The notes under the pieces are model-generated. The model made no database searches. It worked only from the letters and a program-made list of their open reading frames with translations, and was not told the DNA's origin. A stretch of DNA of 64,000 bases from Planococcus antarcticus DSM 14505. GTDB lineage: Bacteria; Bacillota; Bacilli; Bacillales_A; Planococcaceae. Below, one piece after another: positions 8,600-18,270 of the stretch (positions are counted from its first letter, which is position 1; each line of letters starts with the position of its first letter). A program made the translations under genes and the position numbers. The stretch spans positions 2,174,501 to 2,238,500 of the forward strand of contig NZ_CP016534.2 of assembly GCF_001687565.2 (NCBI RefSeq), written 5' to 3'.

Positions 8600-8809
8600 T
8601 TAATTCTTTCGCTCTTTCATTTCCGCTACGGCAGTGTTGAATTTGTCAAAATCAAACTCAACACTGCCTGGCTTGTAGAAAAAGAGAATTGACTCTTTTT
8701 CGCCCTGAGCTAACAAAAAGGTGACGACAGCTTTCGGGCTGCTCATATCGATTCCTGCCTGATTAGCGTCGGACAGCTTGATTACTATATTTTCTGGTGT
8801 ATTGCTCAT
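8600..8809 (-). CDS. small hypothetical protein, last gene of the amidohydrolase operon
   Basis: This 69-residue acidic protein has no signal or membrane segment. The start ATG overlaps the SDR stop by four bases (ATGA), and GGGAGG lies six bases upstream, so it is surely translated. I do not recognise the family. Tight coupling suggests a role with the SDR or simple co-expression. Confidence 0.65.
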   Translation of the reverse strand: MSNTPENIVIKLSDANQAGIDMSSPKAVVTFLLAQGEKESILFFYKPGSVEFDFDKFNTAVAEMKERKN

Positions 8810-9555
8810 TTCAAGCCTCCCTTTCTTGCTTGCGGTAAATTACGGATGTCCAAAATGGTCGGCAGTTCTTTGAAATCCGGCCTTTGGGTCATTTCCATCA
8901 GCCATTTCGCCGTTTCTTCTGGACTGCTGAGCAGCCCACTTTCTTTGTAATCCAAGAACTTTTCGATCAATGGGAAATCTGCTGCATCGCTTTGGCGAAT
9001 TTTTTTCTGCATACCGGTATCGATGATTCCTGGTGCTACAGAAACTACTTTGACACCTTCATATTCCACATCCAGACAAGAGCTGAAATGGTCAAGTCCC
9101 GCTTTTCCAGTACAATAAGCACTCCAGCCTTCATAGACTTTGCGACCCGCTCCAGATGAAATATTGACAATTTTTTTCTCAGCCGAACTATATTCCAGCT
9201 GTCTAATAAATGCACTGCACAGCAACATCGGCGCCGTCAAGTTGAGGACGATGCTTTGGCTGACCTGTGCTGCATCATTTTTATGAGCGAGTCCGATTGG
9301 CTCGATGGTCCCGGCGTTATTCACTAAGACCATCGTTTCCGTTTCTTTTGGTATCAGCTTTAACGCCTGTGCGATGATTTCTTCAACCGCCTCAAGACAT
9401 GTCAGATCGAATGACAGGAAATGTGCGCCTGGCCAGTTTTTCGCTTCGGTGCGGGCAATTCCAATAACCAGATGTCCCGCTTCACTAAGCTGCCGGCTCC
9501 ATTCAAAACCAATTCCCTTAGATGCACCGGTAATGATATATGCTTCTTTTGCCAT
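8806..9555 (-). CDS. short-chain dehydrogenase/reductase, YueD (benzil reductase)-like
   Basis: This 249-residue SDR of the sepiapterin reductase-like group has the NADPH-binding TGASKGIG at residues 9-16, NNAG at 79-82, catalytic Ser near 133-134, Tyr147 and Lys151 (YCTGK). It resembles Bacillus YueD, an (S)-benzoin-forming benzil reductase that reduces one of two adjacent carbonyls stereoselectively; the natural substrate of that group is not known to me. Its start codon overlaps the stop of the upstream amidohydrolase (TAATG), so the two are co-translated. Cytosolic. Confidence 0.82.
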   Translation of the reverse strand: MAKEAYIITGASKGIGFEWSRQLSEAGHLVIGIARTEAKNWPGAHFLSFDLTCLEAVEEIIAQALKLIPKETETMVLVNNAGTIEPIGLAHKNDAAQVSQSIVLNLTAPMLLCSAFIRQLEYSSAEKKIVNISSGAGRKVYEGWSAYCTGKAGLDHFSSCLDVEYEGVKVVSVAPGIIDTGMQKKIRQSDAADFPLIEKFLDYKESGLLSSPEETAKWLMEMTQRPDFKELPTILDIRNLPQARKGGLK

Positions 9556-11132
9556 TATTCCTGACTGCCCCGTTGATACATGATTTCTCCTGCTACTACT
9601 GTCATGACAGGCTGAGCTTCCAAAATTTGTTCTTCATTTCCTGAAAATAAATCCCGGTCAAAAATAGTAAAATCGGCGTCAAAGCCTTGACGGATAACAC
9701 CGCGTTCAGCTTCCTTGCCAATGGCTGCTGCACTGCCGCTAGTGTATAGCTGAATGGCCTCGAAGCGGGATAATTTTTCTTCAGGCTGGTAGCCTTCATG
9801 CGTTTCATATGGCTTTCTGCGTGTCACGGCAGCATAAATACCTAGGCGCGGATCAGCCTCTTCGATCGGTGCATCTGATCCTCCAGCACAAATCAGTCCG
9901 TGGTTTAATAGCTTTTTCCAGGTATATGCCCATTCCAGACGGCTTTCTCCGAGACGTTCCACGACCCAAGGGAAATCGGATGTCACAAAACTTGGCTGAA
10001 GATCCAAAGCTACATCAATCTTTTGCATCCGCTCTACTAAATCTTCACGGACCACCATCGCATGAATTAGACGGTCACGTTTGTTCGAGGGCACCGGATG
10101 CGCTTCGATGGCGTCTAACGCCATTTCCAGACCAAGGTCACCAATAACATGAATCGCTACTGCCTCTCCATGTTTCCGCGCAATAGAGACCAGACGTTTA
10201 AATTCTTCGTCTGACTGGATAGCGACACCGATTGTTGATGGATCATCGTTATATGGCTTGCTCAGCAACGCAGTACGCCCACCAATCGAACCATCCGCAA
10301 AAATTTTCATTGGGCCTGGATCGACAAATGGTTCTGCGTAAGAAGCCTTTTCCACCATTTCTTCAAATGCACTATGAGCTCTGAGCAAGTGCGAGCGGAA
10401 TTTCAGCTGTTCGCCAATGACGTTTTTGAATGCTTGCAACGGCCGTGAATAATGACCATAATAGCCCATGTCTTCCGTATGGGCGCCGGTTAAACCGAGT
10501 GACAGCAAATGATCCACTGATTTTTGTAGGGCGCGCGTCAAGTATTCGACACTGACCTCGGGAACCTGATTGGCCACCAGATCCTGTGCTGCATCCAACA
10601 AGTAACCAGTCGGCTCTCCATCTGCATCGCGCACAATCACACCGCCTTCAGGATCCGGACTATCTTTTGTAATGCCAGCAAGCGCTAATGCACTCGAGTT
10701 AGCCAGGATTGCATGTCGGCAAACCCGTTTCAGCAGCATCGGCGATAAACTGATTTCATCAAGTTCATGTCGATGAAATATTTTACGGTCGGCAAAGTTG
10801 TTTTCATTCCATCCTTCACCAATAAACCATTCACCTTTATTCAGTTCTTTCGTAGACTCGACCAATTGCTCTCGCATTTCCTCTGAGCTTTCGATTTTCG
10901 ACAAATCAACGCGCATTAATTTCTCGCCGTGGCCAATCATGTGCATATGGCTATCAACTAATCCAGGATACATACTCGCTCCTTGCAGATTGATTTCCTT
11001 ATCAGCGAATTGTTTCAATTCTTCATATGTCCCGATTTTGTCTATGTAATCGTCTGACACCAAAACTGCTTCCATAGTAGCGCCTTCAGCTTCCATTGTA
11101 TAGATTGTTCCCCCATACCATAATACTTTCAT
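9555..11132 (-). CDS. YtcJ-type metal-dependent amidohydrolase
   Basis: This 525-residue member of the amidohydrolase-3 family (YtcJ/NfdA type) hydrolyses an amide-like bond with a bound metal. HxH metal ligands are at residues 62 and 64 (SHMHM), with FADGSIGGRTALL, HVIGDLG and the late aspartate in GSDAPIEEADPR also present. I place the start at ATG 11132, with AGGAG seven bases upstream; an 18-residue extension to 11186 has no ribosome site. It is the first gene of an operon with the SDR and a small protein. The substrate cannot be named from sequence; members act on N-substituted amides and formamides. Confidence 0.85.
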   Translation of the reverse strand: MKVLWYGGTIYTMEAEGATMEAVLVSDDYIDKIGTYEELKQFADKEINLQGASMYPGLVDSHMHMIGHGEKLMRVDLSKIESSEEMREQLVESTKELNKGEWFIGEGWNENNFADRKIFHRHELDEISLSPMLLKRVCRHAILANSSALALAGITKDSPDPEGGVIVRDADGEPTGYLLDAAQDLVANQVPEVSVEYLTRALQKSVDHLLSLGLTGAHTEDMGYYGHYSRPLQAFKNVIGEQLKFRSHLLRAHSAFEEMVEKASYAEPFVDPGPMKIFADGSIGGRTALLSKPYNDDPSTIGVAIQSDEEFKRLVSIARKHGEAVAIHVIGDLGLEMALDAIEAHPVPSNKRDRLIHAMVVREDLVERMQKIDVALDLQPSFVTSDFPWVVERLGESRLEWAYTWKKLLNHGLICAGGSDAPIEEADPRLGIYAAVTRRKPYETHEGYQPEEKLSRFEAIQLYTSGSAAAIGKEAERGVIRQGFDADFTIFDRDLFSGNEEQILEAQPVMTVVAGEIMYQRGSQE

Positions 11133-11243
11133 CGAACCACTCCTTTTCTCTCTTCTCATCATATGTTTAATTGCTACTTCATTCAATACGTTTAGATTGA
11201 AATTTTCATTGATTCACACACAAAGCAAAAGCACTTGCATATA

Positions 11244-11252
11244 TGTTATACT
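11244..11252 (+). promoter_or_regulatory. extended -10 promoter of the HlyC/CorC-type gene
   Basis: TGTTATACT, an extended -10 element (TG, one base, TATACT), lies about 50 bases upstream of the start codon. There is no good -35 at 17 bases. Transcription would begin near 11259, giving a leader of about 44 bases that contains the hairpin at 11281-11297. Confidence 0.5.
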
Positions 11253-11280
11253 GTTTTTACTTATAGAAAGCAGAGGTGAA

Positions 11281-11297
11281 CCCTCCGAGTCGGAGGG
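11281..11297 (+). promoter_or_regulatory. hairpin that occludes the Shine-Dalgarno
   Basis: CCCTCCGA (11281-11288) is an exact inverted complement of TCGGAGGG (11290-11297). The right arm contains the GGAGG used by the TTG start at 11303. In the mRNA a seven-pair GC-rich stem with a three-base loop would cover the ribosome site. Confidence 0.6.
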
Positions 11298-11302
11298 ACG
11301 TA

Positions 11303-12607
11303 TTGGACAGTATACCCATTCTCAATTTGTTATTGGTCGCTTTTTTAATCGGGCTGACCGCTTTATTTGTTGGATCAGAGTTTTCAATAATTCGTGTCAG
11401 AAATTCCCGTATTGATCAACTCGTATCAGAAGGCAATCAAAATGCCATTTTGACAAAGAAAATCATCAGCAACTTAGATTATTATTTGTCCGCTTGCCAA
11501 TTAGGAATAACGGTAACGGCGCTTGGTCTTGGCTGGCTAGGTGAATCGACTGTCGGACGAATTCTACATCCAATTTTTGAAAACTTCGGGATCGGAGAAC
11601 TGACTGCGTCGATTTTTTCCTTTCTTATTGCATTTACCACCATTACTTTCTTGCATGTGGTAATCGGCGAACTTACTCCTAAGACACTGGCGATTCAATA
11701 TGCAGAGAAAATGGCTTTCGTCTTTGTTCGTCCACTTTACGTGTTTGGAATCATAATGGCACCATTCATTTGGCTTTTGAATGGCTCTGCCCGTTTGCTT
11801 CTCCGTGCCTTTGGCATTGAGCCCGCAAAGCATGAACAAGCTCATTCAGAAGAGGAACTGAAGATCATCATGACACAGAGTTATCAAGGCGGTGAAATCA
11901 ATCAAACGGAATTATCGTATATGCAGAACATTTTTTCTTTCGACGAACGACTGGCAAAAGACATCATGTTGCCGCGAACACAAATGGAGACCATTTCACT
12001 TGAAATGAGCCATGACGACTTGATGGAGATTGTACGCGATCATCAGTACACTCGTTATCCAATCACCGAACAAGGTGACAAGGACGACATTCTTGGCTTT
12101 GTGAACGTCAAGGAAATGCTAACCAATTATACCTACAAACAGGATTTGAACGATAGTATCGTCGTCCACGATATCCCTTTTGTCCATGACATGGCGCCTA
12201 TTCAGGATGTGCTGCTGAAAATGCAGAAAGAACATGTTCATATGGCGATTGTCGTCGACGAATATGGCGGCACTGCTGGAGTCATCACAATGGAAGATAT
12301 TTTAGAAGAAATCGTCGGGGAAATCCGTGATGAGTTTGACGAAGACGAGAGAGATGAGATCAAAGCTGTTGACATCAATAATTATTTATTGAATGGGCGT
12401 GTGCTCTTATCGGATCTAGAAGATCGCTTTGCTATCGAGTTTGATGACAGCGAAGACGTCGATACCATTGGCGGCTGGATCCAATTGCAAAATACTGATA
12501 TCAATGAAGGGCAATCGGTCGAATTGCCGAATCACACTATCACGGTCCGTGAAATGGAAAATCACCAGATTATCCGCGTACTGTTGACACGCAATACTGA
12601 TCTTTAG
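11303..12607 (+). CDS. HlyC/CorC-family membrane protein (CNNM domain, paired CBS, CorC C-terminal domain)
   Basis: This 434-residue protein has an N-terminal DUF21/CNNM membrane domain (roughly residues 5-190), a pair of CBS domains (about 205-340) and a C-terminal CorC/HlyC domain. Proteins of this family are implicated in magnesium or cobalt export and ion homeostasis; many are still labelled hemolysin on weak grounds. I chose TTG 11303 over GTG 11276 because GGAGG lies at proper distance upstream and the protein then starts MDSIPILN, straight into the first membrane segment. Monocistronic, divergent from the amidohydrolase operon, with a terminator at 12616. Confidence 0.88.
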   Translation: MDSIPILNLLLVAFLIGLTALFVGSEFSIIRVRNSRIDQLVSEGNQNAILTKKIISNLDYYLSACQLGITVTALGLGWLGESTVGRILHPIFENFGIGELTASIFSFLIAFTTITFLHVVIGELTPKTLAIQYAEKMAFVFVRPLYVFGIIMAPFIWLLNGSARLLLRAFGIEPAKHEQAHSEEELKIIMTQSYQGGEINQTELSYMQNIFSFDERLAKDIMLPRTQMETISLEMSHDDLMEIVRDHQYTRYPITEQGDKDDILGFVNVKEMLTNYTYKQDLNDSIVVHDIPFVHDMAPIQDVLLKMQKEHVHMAIVVDEYGGTAGVITMEDILEEIVGEIRDEFDEDERDEIKAVDINNYLLNGRVLLSDLEDRFAIEFDDSEDVDTIGGWIQLQNTDINEGQSVELPNHTITVREMENHQIIRVLLTRNTDL

Positions 12608-12615
12608 AATAACCG

Positions 12616-12654
12616 AAAAACCCTGGACAGCACTTCTGCTGTCCAGGGTTTTTT
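12616..12654. terminator. bidirectional terminator between convergent genes
   Basis: A perfect 12-bp stem (CCCTGGACAGCA at 12621-12632, loop CTTC) is flanked by an A run and a T run. It serves the HlyC-type gene and the rhodanese gene converging on it. Confidence 0.92.
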
Positions 12655-13582
12655 ATTTTCCTTCTAATAAAGATTTCTCGTACTCGAACTTTTTCATCAG
12701 CATTTCGCCTGAATAGCCTTCTGCGATCAAGTTTGCCAAAATCTTTTTGGTTTCATCATCCGCTGCTTCCGGATGTTCGCCGCGGTCAAATTCAACGACA
12801 TTTTCTGCGTCTGTAATCCAATCCGAGTAACTACCCATGTATAGTCTTAGCTGGTCGTAACCTTTTTCAGACATGATGGCATACAAAGCAGCTGCCGTGA
12901 CACCGCTGCCGCAATAAACAACAGCGGGTTCATGCTTCTGAACAATATGGCTAATATCTTCACCCAGCTGAAATTCTCCTTCAGAAACGAATTGCATCCA
13001 ATCCAAATTCCGTGCTCCAGGAATCCGTCCTGCCACTGGATCAATTGGTTCAACCAGTCCTGCGTAACGCTCTGCAGAACGTGCGTCAACCAAGACACCC
13101 AATTCATCGCCACTATTGATATTTTTCACAAATGTTTGGTCAGCGAAAATGTCTTGGATAAAATCTAGCTTGACTTCAGTCGGTTGGTACTGCGATACCT
13201 CCATGTTGACGTTAATTTCTTGCTCTTTCAGCTGGTTAAAGCCTTTTTGACTGATATAGACCTTCTCAAATCCCGCGTATTTCAACAACCACCAGGCACG
13301 TGCCGCATAAGGCGAGCCGCCCTGATCATAAATGACGATGGAATCACCGAAGTTCAAGCCGCTTGACCGGATCAATTCCGTCAGCTGTTGATTGGACGGC
13401 ATAGGATGCCGTCCTTCTAGAGATAACATGTCCGACATGTCTATTTCCAGATCCCAAAAGATCGCTCCTGCCACATGTTCTTGCTCGTAAAGGTTCCTAC
13501 CGACCGATGAATCTTTCAAATCGAATCGTGTATCAATCCATCTATGGTTTTCGGTATCGGTTGTTTCAATAAAAACTGACAT
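12653..13582 (-). CDS. two-domain sulfurtransferase (rhodanese/3-mercaptopyruvate type)
   Basis: This 309-residue protein has two rhodanese domains: an inactive N-terminal one (about 10-125) and a catalytic one (about 160-265) with Cys224 in CGSGVTA. That loop, with serine and glycine after the cysteine, is more typical of 3-mercaptopyruvate than of thiosulfate sulfurtransferases. It transfers sulfane sulfur to a thiophilic acceptor in the cytosol. The gene starts three bases after the dynA stop, and its ribosome site overlaps the dynA end, so the two are co-transcribed. About 25 extra C-terminal residues are present relative to the minimal two-domain fold. Confidence 0.88.
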   Translation of the reverse strand: MSVFIETTDTENHRWIDTRFDLKDSSVGRNLYEQEHVAGAIFWDLEIDMSDMLSLEGRHPMPSNQQLTELIRSSGLNFGDSIVIYDQGGSPYAARAWWLLKYAGFEKVYISQKGFNQLKEQEINVNMEVSQYQPTEVKLDFIQDIFADQTFVKNINSGDELGVLVDARSAERYAGLVEPIDPVAGRIPGARNLDWMQFVSEGEFQLGEDISHIVQKHEPAVVYCGSGVTAAALYAIMSEKGYDQLRLYMGSYSDWITDAENVVEFDRGEHPEAADDETKKILANLIAEGYSGEMLMKKFEYEKSLLEGK

Positions 13583-13585
13583 CGT

Positions 13586-16500
13586 CTACACCCTTCCATC
13601 CATCAAATTTACGTACAGTTCTTTCCATTGTGCCAATCTTTCAGATTGCTGGAGCAACGTCCGCTCTGAATCAATCTGGTCGACTGCCTGTCGAAGAATA
13701 TGTTGGCGCAGTCCCTCCGCTTCTTGTTCAATCCAGAATTCCGCCCAATTGCCTAACTCTTTTTTCTCTTTTTCTAAATAACGCAAAGCATCGGGTTCCA
13801 TCATTGCTTGCAGTGCATCTCGAAGCTTTTCTTTTTCATTTTTTTCGAAAAAGCTTTTGTTATTCTTATAATGTGATTTGACTGAAGAATAGTCAGATTC
13901 CGTAAACGGTTTAGTAATGTCTAGCGAACCTGCTTCCTGCACTTCATACGGCGTGAATGAAAATTCTGCATTCTGCTCTTTCAATTTGGCCGTATCTTCC
14001 TTAAAACGCGATTCAAGTTTCTTTTCGATGAACTGGCCAAGGCGGAAATTAGTGACACGCAATTCCTGTTGGAAATCAAAGCCCGTCATTTCGTTCATAT
14101 CCTGTAGAGCAGTATCCAGCGCCTGCTGTGCTGGTTTATTTGAAAAGACCGACGGATTGAATGCTTCCTTAAAGAAGTCATTAAACCGATAGAAGACCCG
14201 CTGATTGACGTAATGCAACAATTCATCTAATTCCTGAAGGGCCTCGCGCTCCAACAGTTTGGCGATTGATGCACCGAACAAGATGCGCAGCTGCTGCTCA
14301 AGATGCTTGAGTTCTTCCAGTCGCTCATCTTTTCGCAACAGGTTTTTTTCTGTTTGTTCAATCAGGCTTCGGAAACGGTCAACCGTTTTTTGCTCTTCTT
14401 CGGCCAATGATTGAACAGCCATGCCTTTCAGCTCTTCTTTCAGGAAATGCTGGAACGCCTCTTCAAATTGTGACATTCCGGAACGCTCACGGTCACGCAG
14501 CGCCAAAAGACTGGAAACACCAAATAGTCGAGGGAAACGGAGGCCAAAGCGTTGCAATTCGTCCTTTACATATGTAACGACCGCATCTTTTTCCTGCTCG
14601 TCATTGGCTAGATCGATAGCATTGACGATAAAGAACATTTTATCCATTTCAAAGGCATCCTTGACCCGTCCGAGCTGAATGAGGAATTCCCGATCAGCAC
14701 GCGCGAACGCATGGTTGTAATAAGTAATAAAAAGAATCGCATCAGCGTTGCGGATATATTCGAAGGCAACATTGGTATGACGCGCATTGATAGAATCCGC
14801 TCCTGGCGTATCGACGAGTGTCACGCCATTGCGCGTCAGTTCACAATCATAATAAAAATCGATTTCATCGACAAAACAGCTTTTCTCCTCTTTTGCCACG
14901 TACAAACTAAATTCTTCACGGTCTGTACGGAGGATTTCGCCCAATCGGTCCTTGAATTCTGTATAACCTTTGCTAAAGGCCAGAATGAACGATTTATGGA
15001 CTTGCTGTTCCGTCGGGATATCTTCTGGCAATTTCAGCGACTTGGCATAGGCGTCTTCTAGTGAAGCCACTTCAATTCCCAGCACATGGAAAGAGTTTTT
15101 GACGTCTTGCGTCATTTGAGCGAGAGTCTTCAAGCGCACGTCTGCGGTTTCGTGTGGATGCTTGTCTGTGATTGGACGGATCCGGTTAATGGTTGCCGTC
15201 GTCGGATTCGGAGACACTGGCAGGACGGTTTCACCCATCAAAGCATTGGAAAACGATGATTTCCCTGCACTGAAAGCGCCAAATAACGCAATAGTGAATT
15301 CCTGTCCTTCTAGACGGCCCGCTTTGCGTTTCAAGTAGGCCGCTGTCTCAGCAAAGCCTTTGATCGGGTCAATGACTTCAGCTGTGCGTTTGGCACGCTC
15401 GAGCACAGCCATTTCGTCGAATGCTGCTACTTCTATCGTTTCAGCCCGCCGCGTCTGCTCTTGTTGCTGTGGATCACTCTTTTCAAGCATCGCTGGATCA
15501 AATTCTGTCATTTCTTCAATGGAAACTTCAAATTCCTCCAGCCATTGATCCACTTTTTCTTCGGCTGCCGTTTTTTGTTTCGGCAGCATCGCTGAATAAG
15601 ATTTTTTCACTTTATCGATTTTGCTATCCATTTCTTCAAGAGTCTGGATAGCCAGTACTTTTTTCGATAAGATTTGCGCTTTCATGTCTATTTCTGTGCT
15701 GGCATCGTCTGTAAGACCAGCAAACTTTTCTTCCTGTAACTTTTTCCAATCCTCTGTTTCACGGATAAACCAGCGCTGAACAGCCGTTGAAATGCTGTTG
15801 GCAAAATTCAACACCGCATCACCCGTCATCGAAGCGCCAGTTGATGTTTGTTCTTCAACAACGGAAAACGGAACGGAAAAAATCATATCATCTATCGCCA
15901 ATGACTCATTGTCGGTCAATAAGCCAGCATCCTTCAAAGAAGATTTCATCAGCTTTTTTAGATGGTTGGTGATTTGCGAAGAGACGGTTGACTCCAGACG
16001 GATGACCACTTCTTGCTGCCTTTTTTGCCGTTCCTCTTCCGTCTTTTTGCCGCTAAACAGCATACCAACTTTGAAATTCGGCTGAATTGACTCCAAGTAA
16101 TCGGTCAATGCGCTGCGCAATTCGTATGGCATGATGTTCGAGTTTTCTAGCAATTCTTTACGGCTCTTTTCGAATTTCGCCTGCCAGTTCTCAAAATCCT
16201 GCACAGACATTCTGCGTGACACCAAGGCATTTTCCTTTTTTAAGTCTTCGCGCGTTTCCCACTCCTGCGGATCGAGAATTTCTGAAAATGCCTGTAGACG
16301 TTCTTCTTTTTCATCTTCTAAAAACTTAATGTGTTCGTCTTTTAATTGGTTCAAAGCTAGATCCGAAGCTTCGCCAACATGGCCTTTCCAGTCCTGCATA
16401 GTTGAAGAAACCAAGCCTTTAACCTGCTCAAAATCATTGCCAGGAAAAGCAAAATCTTTCAAAGACGTAAAGAAGATACCTTTTGGAACAACTCCCCATG

Positions 16501-17167
16501 CTGAAAACGAATCATGGACTGACTGCTGGAAATCCGTAAAGCTCATTTCGCTGCTTTGATGCTTGTCGATTTGGTTGACGATCAAATACAGCTCGGTATA
16601 TTTCTGTAATTCTTTTGTGAAATTGAAATTCAATTCGGATTGGACGTGGTTATAGTCCATGACATAAAAGACCATATCCGCCACATGCAAAGCCGATTCT
16701 GTCGACATGCGGTGCGCATCATCCGTGGAATCAACGCCAGGCGTATCCATAACGGTGATGCCTTTTGGCAGGACAGAAGACTGGTGGCCGATATCGATTT
16801 GCGTGACATCCCCACTTTTGCAGAATTCCTTGACAGCATTGAAATCGTAATTCTCTGGAAAGTAGACGGGCTTCTCGTTCCGCATATTGACGATGGCGAA
16901 GTCTGTATCCGCTTTCTGGACATTGACGATATTGGCACTGGTCGGAATTGGGCTGGATGGCAATAGAGTTTCACCTGTCAGTGCATTAATCATAGATGAC
17001 TTGCCAGATGAAAAATGTCCGGCAAAGCCGATGATGAAATTATTCTTTAAGATTTTCTTCGCAAACAAATGAGCTTTCGCTTCCCGTTCGGTGTCTTCGT
17101 TATCTTTAAAGATCCGGTAAAGGTGTGCCGTTTCAAGCAATTCTTGTTTATGATCAACTACTGTCAT
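13586..17167 (-). CDS. dynA: dynamin-like GTPase with two tandem dynamin modules
   Basis: This 1193-residue fused dynamin, the YpbR/DynA type of Bacillus, tethers and fuses membranes and helps cells tolerate membrane stress and phage. Module one has P-loop GHFSSGKS at residues 50-57, DTPGVDS and NQID. Module two has GAFSAGKS at 630-637, VDTPGADS and NAID. Both are followed by long helical stalk and tip regions with many heptads. Both GTPase heads keep their motifs. ATG is preceded by AAGGAGA. The order dynA then rhodanese is local; in B. subtilis dynA lies in the same chromosomal area. Confidence 0.95.
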   Translation of the reverse strand: MTVVDHKQELLETAHLYRIFKDNEDTEREAKAHLFAKKILKNNFIIGFAGHFSSGKSSMINALTGETLLPSSPIPTSANIVNVQKADTDFAIVNMRNEKPVYFPENYDFNAVKEFCKSGDVTQIDIGHQSSVLPKGITVMDTPGVDSTDDAHRMSTESALHVADMVFYVMDYNHVQSELNFNFTKELQKYTELYLIVNQIDKHQSSEMSFTDFQQSVHDSFSAWGVVPKGIFFTSLKDFAFPGNDFEQVKGLVSSTMQDWKGHVGEASDLALNQLKDEHIKFLEDEKEERLQAFSEILDPQEWETREDLKKENALVSRRMSVQDFENWQAKFEKSRKELLENSNIMPYELRSALTDYLESIQPNFKVGMLFSGKKTEEERQKRQQEVVIRLESTVSSQITNHLKKLMKSSLKDAGLLTDNESLAIDDMIFSVPFSVVEEQTSTGASMTGDAVLNFANSISTAVQRWFIRETEDWKKLQEEKFAGLTDDASTEIDMKAQILSKKVLAIQTLEEMDSKIDKVKKSYSAMLPKQKTAAEEKVDQWLEEFEVSIEEMTEFDPAMLEKSDPQQQEQTRRAETIEVAAFDEMAVLERAKRTAEVIDPIKGFAETAAYLKRKAGRLEGQEFTIALFGAFSAGKSSFSNALMGETVLPVSPNPTTATINRIRPITDKHPHETADVRLKTLAQMTQDVKNSFHVLGIEVASLEDAYAKSLKLPEDIPTEQQVHKSFILAFSKGYTEFKDRLGEILRTDREEFSLYVAKEEKSCFVDEIDFYYDCELTRNGVTLVDTPGADSINARHTNVAFEYIRNADAILFITYYNHAFARADREFLIQLGRVKDAFEMDKMFFIVNAIDLANDEQEKDAVVTYVKDELQRFGLRFPRLFGVSSLLALRDRERSGMSQFEEAFQHFLKEELKGMAVQSLAEEEQKTVDRFRSLIEQTEKNLLRKDERLEELKHLEQQLRILFGASIAKLLEREALQELDELLHYVNQRVFYRFNDFFKEAFNPSVFSNKPAQQALDTALQDMNEMTGFDFQQELRVTNFRLGQFIEKKLESRFKEDTAKLKEQNAEFSFTPYEVQEAGSLDITKPFTESDYSSVKSHYKNNKSFFEKNEKEKLRDALQAMMEPDALRYLEKEKKELGNWAEFWIEQEAEGLRQHILRQAVDQIDSERTLLQQSERLAQWKELYVNLMDGRV

Positions 17168-17225
17168 TTAGAAATCTCCTTCTCCGCGTACTGTTCTCTA
17201 TCATATCATTTTTATCGGAGAACGA

Positions 17226-17255
17226 AAAACATCCTTCCCGATTTTGGGAAGGATG
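17226..17255 (-). terminator. terminator after the SDR gene
   Basis: Perfect 10-bp arms CATCCTTCCC (17230-17239) and GGGAAGGATG (17246-17255) with a minus-strand TTTTTC tail follow the stop at 17265. Confidence 0.88.
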
Positions 17256-17264
17256 CTGTCTTTC

Positions 17265-18023
17265 TTATGAAAATCCGTGGATGGACATGCCGCCGTCAAC
17301 GAAAAGCGTCTGGCCGGTAATGTAGCTCGCCGCATCTGAAGCCAGAAAGACGACCGGCGAGGCTACTTCCGGCAATTCTCCGACACGTTTCATTGGAGTT
17401 ACTGCCAGTATGGAATCCAGGTATTCCGGATTGCTTAAAATCTTTTCCGTCAAAGGCGTTTTAAAATACCATGGTCCGATCGCATTGACTCGGATATTTT
17501 TTGGTCCCCATTCCATGGCCATAACTTTGGTCATCTGGATAATTGCAGCTTTTGAAGCAGCGTATATCACACCAGTCTTCAAAGCACGGTCGCCTCCTAC
17601 TGAGCTGATGTTGATGATGGAGCTGCCACTGTTCATTTTTTTGACGGCTTCTTGCGAAAACATAAAGACACTTTGTGCGTTGGTATCCATAATTTTATGC
17701 CATTCCTCGTCGGTTGCATCAGTTAAGGAAGACCGGATATTCATACCGGCATTATTGACCAAAATGTCAATTGCTCCAAATTGCTGCATCGTTTCCTCTA
17801 CTGCAGTCTGAATGTTGTTGCGCTTTGTGATGTCTGCAATCGTATAGGCTGTGCGGTCGTTGCCGATGTCCTCCTGGGTTTGAAGCAGATCTGATTGGGT
17901 CCGCGCCACCAACATGACATTGGCTCCTGCTTCTGCAAGCGCCATGGAAATCGCTTTTCCGATTCCTTTGCCTGCTCCTGTTACAATTGCTGTCCTGCCT
18001 TCTAGACTGAATGATTTCAACAT
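17265..18023 (-). CDS. SDR-family oxidoreductase (gluconate/glucose dehydrogenase-like)
   Basis: This 252-residue classical SDR has TGAGKGIG at 15-22, NNAG at 90-93, catalytic Ser140/141, Tyr154 and Lys158. The C-terminal [16 protein letters not shown] is typical of enzymes annotated as gluconate 5-dehydrogenase or 2-deoxy-D-gluconate 3-dehydrogenase. The arginine in VARTQ after the second strand favours NADP(H). The gene is single, with its own terminator and GGAGG upstream, so context does not reveal the substrate. Confidence 0.8.
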   Translation of the reverse strand: MLKSFSLEGRTAIVTGAGKGIGKAISMALAEAGANVMLVARTQSDLLQTQEDIGNDRTAYTIADITKRNNIQTAVEETMQQFGAIDILVNNAGMNIRSSLTDATDEEWHKIMDTNAQSVFMFSQEAVKKMNSGSSIINISSVGGDRALKTGVIYAASKAAIIQMTKVMAMEWGPKNIRVNAIGPWYFKTPLTEKILSNPEYLDSILAVTPMKRVGELPEVASPVVFLASDAASYITGQTLFVDGGMSIHGFS

Positions 18024-18171
18024 TATCTATCGCCTCCATTCTCATTATAATCAAAATATTCGCTATTTGTCCTGCGCTATAAGAAATTCGAGCATCTAGA
18101 TTGTTCCGATAAGCGTTGGAGTAGAGAACGAGTAGAATGAACTACCAGTTGCAATTCTTGAAGCTACGAAA

Positions 18172-18197
18172 AACCGCCACAAAAATTCGCGGCGGTT
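18172..18197 (-). terminator. orphan hairpin terminator
   Basis: Arms AACCGCC and GGCGGTT with a minus-strand T run lie downstream of the interspersed repeat at 18271-18423, about 280 bases after the carboxypeptidase stop. It may end that gene's transcript or one derived from the repeat. Confidence 0.6.
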
Positions 18198-18270
18198 GAT
18201 GATTACTTTTATATACGTTGAACTAATGATTTCAGCCTGTCGATATTCCACAAACCAGCTCCTGAAAACC

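Noticed and set aside
10798-11049. Plus-strand frames opposite the amidohydrolase and other large genes
   Set aside because: They are shadows of well-supported genes, without ribosome sites or recognisable products. The same holds for antisense frames over dynA, asnS, dinG and aroC.
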